From Phaeocystidibacter luteus (GTDB lineage Bacteria; Bacteroidota; Bacteroidia; Flavobacteriales; Schleiferiaceae), in contig NZ_WBVO01000014.1 of the NCBI RefSeq assembly GCF_008933115.1, positions 1 to 64,000 on the forward strand: 64,000 nucleotides of DNA, given 5' to 3'. The translations under genes were made by a program, and so were the position numbers. The notes under the pieces are model-generated. The model was not told where the DNA came from. It made no database searches and saw only the letters and a list, made by a program, of their open reading frames with translations. Below are positions 60,016-64,000 of the stretch, one piece after another. How positions within the stretch are numbered: the stretch's first letter is position 1; every line of letters starts with the position of its first letter.

Positions 60016-60993
60016 TTAGTTGCTAGCGGCAGCTACTTCTTCCAATTCGTATTCTGAAAGGTAGCGCTCAGCTTCAAGCGCAGCCATACAACCGGTGCCG
60101 GCTGCGGTAACAGCCTGACGATAGATTTTGTCTTGGGCATCGCCAGAAGCAAATACACCCGGTTTTACCGTGGTTGTTGTGCCTGGCTTTGTTTTCAAGT
60201 ATCCTACTTCGTCCATCTCAAGCTGACCCTTGAAGATGTCGGTGTTTGGTTTGTGACCAATAGCTACGAAGAAACCTGTAGCTGGGATAACTTGCTCTTC
60301 GCCGGTTTCACGATTACGCACTCGCGCACCTTCAACAACGTTTTCACCCAAAACTTCAACGGTCTCGGTGTTCCACATCACTTCGATGTTCGGGTTGTTA
60401 AATACGCGGTGTTGCATCGCTTTAGAGGCGCGAAGTTCATCGCGACGAACAAGCATGGTTACTTTAGGGCAAAGCTTAGCAAGGTATGTAGCTTCCTCAG
60501 CGGCAGTGTCACCACCACCTACGATGATTACTTCCTGACCTTTGTAGAAGAAACCGTCACATACCGCACAACCAGAAACTCCGTGTCCAGATAAACGCTT
60601 CTCACTTTCAAGTCCGAGGTACTTAGCAGATGCACCCGTAGAAATAATCACAGAACGAGCCTGAATTTTCTTCGTTTGATCTACGGTTAGGGTATGGTAA
60701 CCGCCTGGAGTGTCATTGAACTCAACCTCGGTAACGAGTCCGAAGCGCACGTCGGTTCCAAAACGTTCCGCTTGCTTTTTGAGGTCTTCCATCATGGCCG
60801 GACCATCAATTCCTTCTGGATAGCCAGGGAAGTTTTCTACCTCCGTAGTGGTAGTGAGCTGTCCACCTGGCTCCATTCCTGTGTACATAATCGGCTTAAG
60901 GTCTGCTCGCGCCGCGTAAATAGCTGCGGTATATCCAGCAGGACCACTACCAATAATCACACATTCATGTCTTTCGATATTATTGTCGCTCAT
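60016..60993 (-). CDS. trxB: Thioredoxin reductase
   Basis: The 325-aa flavoenzyme has an FAD-binding GSGPAGYTAAIYAAR (15-29), the redox-active CAVC at 142-145 (SGCAVCDGFF), the NADPH-binding GGGDTAAEEA near 156-165 and a C-terminal FAD motif (GVFASGDAQD). It moves electrons from NADPH to thioredoxins; the WCAPC protein encoded at 57961 is a likely partner. Length and motifs are those of bacterial low-molecular-weight TrxB. It has its own promoter and terminator, with a repeat element upstream. Confidence 0.95.
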   Translation of the reverse strand: MSDNNIERHECVIIGSGPAGYTAAIYAARADLKPIMYTGMEPGGQLTTTTEVENFPGYPEGIDGPAMMEDLKKQAERFGTDVRFGLVTEVEFNDTPGGYHTLTVDQTKKIQARSVIISTGASAKYLGLESEKRLSGHGVSGCAVCDGFFYKGQEVIIVGGGDTAAEEATYLAKLCPKVTMLVRRDELRASKAMQHRVFNNPNIEVMWNTETVEVLGENVVEGARVRNRETGEEQVIPATGFFVAIGHKPNTDIFKGQLEMDEVGYLKTKPGTTTTVKPGVFASGDAQDKIYRQAVTAAGTGCMAALEAERYLSEYELEEVAAASN

Positions 60994-61024
60994 GTCTCTA
61001 GTTTTGAGTCGTTTTTTGCTTTGT

Positions 61025-61032
61025 CAAAAGTA
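61025..61032 (-). promoter_or_regulatory. -7 box of trxB
   Basis: Minus-strand TACTTTTG matches TAnnTTTG, 32 bp upstream of the ATG. A TTG at 61055-61057 (22 bp upstream) is a candidate -33 box. The repeat array starts about 30 bp further upstream. Confidence 0.6.
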
Positions 61033-61084
61033 GGGCAAAGTTCATTGATGTTAACAATGACGTTATTGATTGTTTGGACTTACA

Positions 61085-61279
61085 GGGGATCCGCCTGGCG
61101 GCAGAAAGGATTCCGCCATTCGGCGGAAAAGGATCGACGCCTTCGGCGGTCGAAAGGAATCGCTCCGCCCTTCGGCGGAGGATAAGGCGCCTGCCTTCGG
61201 CACGCGCAAGGCGTCCTTCGGCCGCAAGGAATGACGCCTTCGGCGGTCAATAAGGCCTCGTTCCTCGGCAAGATAGGCC
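61085..61279 (+). repeat. Palindrome-module array (composite element, copy 3)
   Basis: Modules in order: TCCGCCTGGCGGCAGA, TCCGCCATTCGGCGGA, GACGCCTTCGGCGGTC, TCCGCCCTTCGGCGGA, TGCCTTCGGCA, GCGTCCTTCGGCCGC, TGACGCCTTCGGCGGTCA, then the constant terminal module at 61254-61279. AAGG or AAAGG separates most modules. Short ORFs on both strands are read-through and not genes. Confidence 0.88.
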
Positions 61280-61326
61280 TAACCATTCGACATAAGCTTT
61301 AGCCTCGGGTTCAACTTGAATCCAAG

Positions 61327-61443
61327 TACCACAGGGCTTTAGCCCGTGGTACCAAAAAGACTTCCTCCAACTGCCACAGGGCTTTAGCCCGTGGTACGAA
61401 AAAAGCTTCCTCAAAATGCCTCCGGGACTTCAGCCCGAGATAT
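61327..61443. repeat. Repeat family B palindromes, about 45-bp spaced
   Basis: TACCACAGGGCTTTAGCCC at 61327, GCCACAGGGCTTTAGCCC near 61373 and CCTCCGGGACTTCAGCCCG near 61418. A short piece of family A (TTCCTCCCTTCAGTCGGAAC) follows at 61452. No gene is supported between 61033 and 61610. Confidence 0.85.
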
Positions 61444-61610
61444 CGAAAAGGATTCCTCCCTTCAGTCGGAACCTTCAACGCTCTCAAGACTTCAGACTTA
61501 GGACCCAGCTTTCGTTTCTTCGCCTCATGCCTCATGCCTCATGCCTCACGCCTTTCGCCTCTCGCCTTTCTCTCCATTTCTTTCCCTACCTTTATCTAAA
61601 TCTCGCTCTC

Positions 61611-62510
61611 ATGAAGAATCTACTATTCGCTTTTACTGTTCTCTGTAGTTTTAATGCCTTTGCCCAAGGAGATTCGTCTTCCGTGGGGTTGACCTTAAAA
61701 ATGGCCACTGAAGAAATGATGCCGCCGTGGCAATGGGGCATGTGGAGCACGTTTACAGTTGATCGTGATACCACTATTGGAGGTCAAGTTTACAATGTGG
61801 TCGAGTACGACTCACTTGCCGAGTTCATGTTTGTCACAGATAGCCGCGGTTTCGGAACGGAGGGGACATTTTTCATGCGAAAAGATGCGAACGGAGTACT
61901 TTATGCACGATTTGATAGCGCCATGTGTAACGGAGCTGGAGTTTCATATAATTCTGATATCAAAGTCCTCGATTATTCCATGCAAGTAGGAGATACGATT
62001 CAGTATCGCAATCTCATATCTACCGTTACGGCAGTTGATACTTTTTATCGAAATGGACTTCCTTACCGAATCATTGAACTCGACAATGGTTTGGAAAGGT
62101 GGTATGAAGGATTTGGCAGCAATCGTACTGTACTCCGAAAATGGCTCGTGGAATTTGAACACAGAAGTCGTATTTACTGCGTTACGGATGTCAATGGAAT
62201 TGTATTAGAACCATGGAAGTATTATGACTCCGTTTATACATGTGATTACAAGCTTAGCGAAACGGAAGTGGAATCACCTGTCGAGCCCAAGCTATTAGTC
62301 CAGAACGGCAACCTCATTCTCTCCGGATATTCAAAGGATGTATCCAAGGTCGTAATGTTCAACTCAGCTGGGCAAAAAGTTCAAGAATGGGATTTCCATG
62401 GCCATCAGAACATCGAGGATTTCCCAATGACTCTCAAAGATACCCACGCACCTGGACTTTACGTGGTTTATGTGTCTGGTTTGAAGAGTTTTAAGGTTTG
62501 GGTTGAGTAG
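61611..62510 (+). CDS. Secreted T9SS protein
   Basis: The ATG at 61611 (MKNLLFAFTVLCSFNAFAQ) starts a signal peptide; an in-frame ATG at 61416 lies in the repeat element. The 299-aa product has a central domain (MMPPWQWGMWSTFTVDRDT, DNGLERWYEGFGSN, CVTDVNGIVLEPWKYYD) of a type I have seen in Bacteroidota exported proteins without known function. A T9SS sorting domain follows from about 225 (PKLLVQNGNLILSGYS ... APGLYVVYVSG ... FKVWVE). The gene is flanked on both sides by composite repeat elements, the downstream one beginning at the base after its stop codon. Confidence 0.82.
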   Translation: MKNLLFAFTVLCSFNAFAQGDSSSVGLTLKMATEEMMPPWQWGMWSTFTVDRDTTIGGQVYNVVEYDSLAEFMFVTDSRGFGTEGTFFMRKDANGVLYARFDSAMCNGAGVSYNSDIKVLDYSMQVGDTIQYRNLISTVTAVDTFYRNGLPYRIIELDNGLERWYEGFGSNRTVLRKWLVEFEHRSRIYCVTDVNGIVLEPWKYYDSVYTCDYKLSETEVESPVEPKLLVQNGNLILSGYSKDVSKVVMFNSAGQKVQEWDFHGHQNIEDFPMTLKDTHAPGLYVVYVSGLKSFKVWVE

Positions 62511-62703
62511 GGTCGCGCTCCGCTGTCGCGGAGGCGAAAGGTCAACGCCTGCGGCGGTCGAAAGGTGCCTCCCTACGGTCGGCAAAGGAATCCGCCTACC
62601 GGCCGATAAGGCGCCTGCCTTCGGCATGCGCAAGGCGTCCTTCGGCCGCAAGGATTGACGCCTTCGGCGGTCAATAAGGCCTCGTTCCTCGGCAAGATAG
62701 GCC
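62511..62703 (+). repeat. Palindrome-module array (composite element, copy 4)
   Basis: Modules in order: GCTCCGCTGTCGCGGAGGC, AACGCCTGCGGCGGTC, TGCCTCCCTACGGTCGGCA, TCCGCCTACCGGCCGA, TGCCTTCGGCA, GCGTCCTTCGGCCGC, TGACGCCTTCGGCGGTCA and the constant terminal module at 62678-62703. Begins at the first base after the stop codon of the preceding gene. Confidence 0.88.
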
Positions 62704-62749
62704 TGACCATTCGACATAAGCTATAGCCCCGGGTTCAACTTGAATCCAA

Positions 62750-62913
62750 GTACCACGTGGCTTTAGCCCGTGGTATCAGTAAGGGCCACTCCAAATGCCA
62801 CAGGGCTTTAGCCCGTGGTACGAAAAAAGTTTCCTCAAAATGCCTCCGGGACTTCAGCCCGAGGTATCGGTAAGAGCCACTCCAATTACCACAGAGCTTT
62901 AGCCCGTGGCCCA
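62750..62913. repeat. Repeat family B palindromes, about 45-bp spaced
   Basis: TACCACGTGGCTTTAGCCC near 62750, GCCACAGGGCTTTAGCCC near 62796, CCTCCGGGACTTCAGCCCG near 62842 and TACCACAGAGCTTTAGCCC near 62887. Confidence 0.85.
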
Positions 62914-62932
62914 TTAGTCTTAGCTCCGCCGT

Positions 62933-63200
62933 CCAACTCCCGAATCGGCTTCGCCTCTCGGGATTCCTCCTTGCAGTCGGAACCTCCAATTCTAACTCTG
63001 CCGTCCGACCCTCTAACCCTCCAACCCTCTAAATCTCCAACTCCCGAATCGGCTTCGCCTCTCGGGATTCCTCCTTCCAGTCGGAACCTCCAATTCTAGC
63101 TCTGCCGTCCAACCCTCTAACCCTCTAACCCTCTAAATCTCCAACTCCCGAATCGGCTCCGCCTCTCGGGATTCCTCCTTGCAGTCGGAACCTCCAAAAA
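62933..63200 (-). repeat. Repeat family A: three tandem units, 104-bp period
   Basis: Units starting CCAACTCCCGAATCGGCT at 62933, 63037 and 63141 repeat every 104 bp, the last ending near 63197. Each contains CGGGATTCCTCCTTxCAGTC and CTCTAACCCTCTAA-type fill. Same family as 49220 and 59502. Confidence 0.85.
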
Positions 63201-63261
63201 TTTCTGCTCCCCTTTCCGTATTTTGTGTTACCCAAGCACAACCCAACACCACACCTTTGTA

Positions 63262-63275
63262 TCTCAAATTTGAGA
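63262..63275. promoter_or_regulatory. 14-bp perfect palindrome, possible operator
   Basis: TCTCAAATTTGAGA is a perfect inverted repeat, 2 bp upstream of the AraC-type gene's ATG and just downstream of a CACCTTTG box (63252-63259) that resembles a -7 element. The place suits a repressor or autoregulatory site. Confidence 0.45.
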
Positions 63276-63277
63276 AG

Positions 63278-64000
63278 ATGTCAGAAGAAGTTATCCGTAT
63301 CAAGTCCATTTCACAAATGCACGAGCTCGTTGGAGCGCCCAAGCCTAATCATCCGCTCATCAGTGTGGTGCTAAATGAAGACATGGGTGAGTACAAGAGC
63401 ATTCCTGCAGGTACAAGCCTTTCCATGAATCTCTATCAGATTTGGTTAAAAGGTGGTCATTGTGGTGTGCAATACGGTCGGAAGCATTACGATTTCGAAG
63501 AAGGAGTGATGACTTTCACCCCGCCCAATCAGGTGATGACAATGACGGAAGATACGGCCGTGGACGGTGATGGCGGATGGGGTATATTCTTTCATCCAGA
63601 TTTAATTCGGACATCCCCTCTAGGTGAGAATATCGACGCATATTCTTTCTTCAATTATGAGTCGCACGAAGCTCTTCATCTTTCGGATAAAGAGAAAAAG
63701 ACGCTGCGCGATTGTGTGGACAATATCATCGAGGAAATCACAGATAGAATCGATGATCACAGTCAACGTGTAATTGTTTCAAACCTCGAGCTTCTATTGA
63801 ATTATTGTGCGCGTTATTACGACCGACAATTCAACACCAGAACTACAGCTCACAAAGCCATAGTTACTCAGGTTGATGCCATTCTCAAGAAGTACATTGA
63901 TGAGGGCGAATTGTCCATGAATGGGCAACCTTCCGTGAACGTGTTGGCAGAACGCGTACATCTTTCAGCTAACTACCTGAGCGATCTCTTAAAAAAGGAA
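63278..64000 (+). CDS. AraC-type transcriptional regulator (partial, runs off the window)
   Basis: From the ATG at 63278, 241 codons run open to the window edge. The N-terminal 180 residues resemble the cupin-like effector domain of AraC regulators (YQIWLKGGHCGVQYGRKHYDFEEGVMTFTPPNQVM, then GWGIFFHPDLIRTSPLGENI). The start of the HTH domain is visible at the end (SVNVLAERVHLSANYLSDLLKKE, first helix-turn-helix), with LELLLNYCARYYDRQFNTR before it. The second HTH and the stop lie beyond the window. The ligand and targets are unknown. Confidence 0.88.
   Translation, partial: MSEEVIRIKSISQMHELVGAPKPNHPLISVVLNEDMGEYKSIPAGTSLSMNLYQIWLKGGHCGVQYGRKHYDFEEGVMTFTPPNQVMTMTEDTAVDGDGGWGIFFHPDLIRTSPLGENIDAYSFFNYESHEALHLSDKEKKTLRDCVDNIIEEITDRIDDHSQRVIVSNLELLLNYCARYYDRQFNTRTTAHKAIVTQVDAILKKYIDEGELSMNGQPSVNVLAERVHLSANYLSDLLKKE

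Noticed and set aside
61080-61286. ORFs in the palindrome arrays with Arg/Pro/Ala-rich translations (also at 49480-49869, 59075-59372, 62364-62717)
   Set aside because: They are read-through of GC-rich palindromic modules on both strands with no start context and no family resemblance; similar translations recur only because the repeats recur.

Overview
The window looks like chromosome from a free-living, probably marine member of the Bacteroidota, most likely order Flavobacteriales (Cryomorphaceae/Schleiferiaceae-like). The evidence is the many secreted proteins with type IX secretion (T9SS) C-terminal sorting domains, promoter -7 boxes of the Bacteroidota form TAnnTTTG, a bacillithiol gene (bshB1), and a c-type cytochrome maturation cluster with a CxxxY-type CcmE. 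No rRNA, CRISPR array, integrase or complete phage is visible.

Region 1 (1-5.1 kb): an array of 11-nt mini-hairpins at the edge, tRNA-Pro, a five-PAS histidine kinase overlapping a single-domain response regulator, and a two-gene cell-envelope unit of unknown role. Region 2 (5.1-12.6 kb) looks accessory: a lipoprotein, small secreted and outer-membrane proteins, a decayed IS3 insertion sequence, a secreted-protein gene with a one-base frameshift in its signal peptide, and a 2.1-kb segment bounded by a 58-bp direct repeat of the tRNA-Arg 3' end (attL/attR-like). That segment holds an ATPase fragment, a beta-barrel gene and a 116-bp tandem repeat. Region 3 (12.7-37 kb): a periplasmic HAD phosphatase lipoprotein with a cytochrome c lipoprotein, a secreted T9SS protein, a LuxR-type HTH protein, and three giant adhesin-like genes in a row (2078, 2353 and 1968 aa). 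The first two share about 1.2 kb of identical DNA at their 5' ends.

Region 4 (37-50.5 kb) is housekeeping: a Smr-domain protein, RNase P RNA, a 58-aa membrane protein, a CDGSH iron-sulfur protein, CorA, an NhaC-type antiporter, a tight operon (DUF2520 protein, kdsC, ubiA-type prenyltransferase, maf), and ccmC-ccmD-ccmE-ccmF with ccmB upstream. Region 5 (50.5-64 kb): a T9SS protein, an ECF sigma factor overlapping a membrane-anchored partner that appears to end in an outer-membrane barrel, glutathione peroxidase, bshB1, a glycosyltransferase, a YeiH-type transporter, tRNA-His, a thioredoxin, a NUDIX-like regulator, trxB, another T9SS protein and the start of an AraC-type regulator. Thiol and redox homeostasis (thioredoxin, trxB, peroxidase, bshB1) is a theme here.

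The most unusual structure is a composite intergenic element present four times (49.2-49.8, 59.15-59.8, 61.1-61.5 and 62.5-63.2 kb). Each copy has a head of short palindromic modules separated by AAGG, a constant terminal module, and a tail of palindromes spaced about 45 bp; three copies also carry a roughly 100-bp block. The module set differs between copies while the terminal module and order stay fixed. One copy splits ccmB from ccmC. I found no published name for it from memory, and it is the best candidate here for something undescribed.
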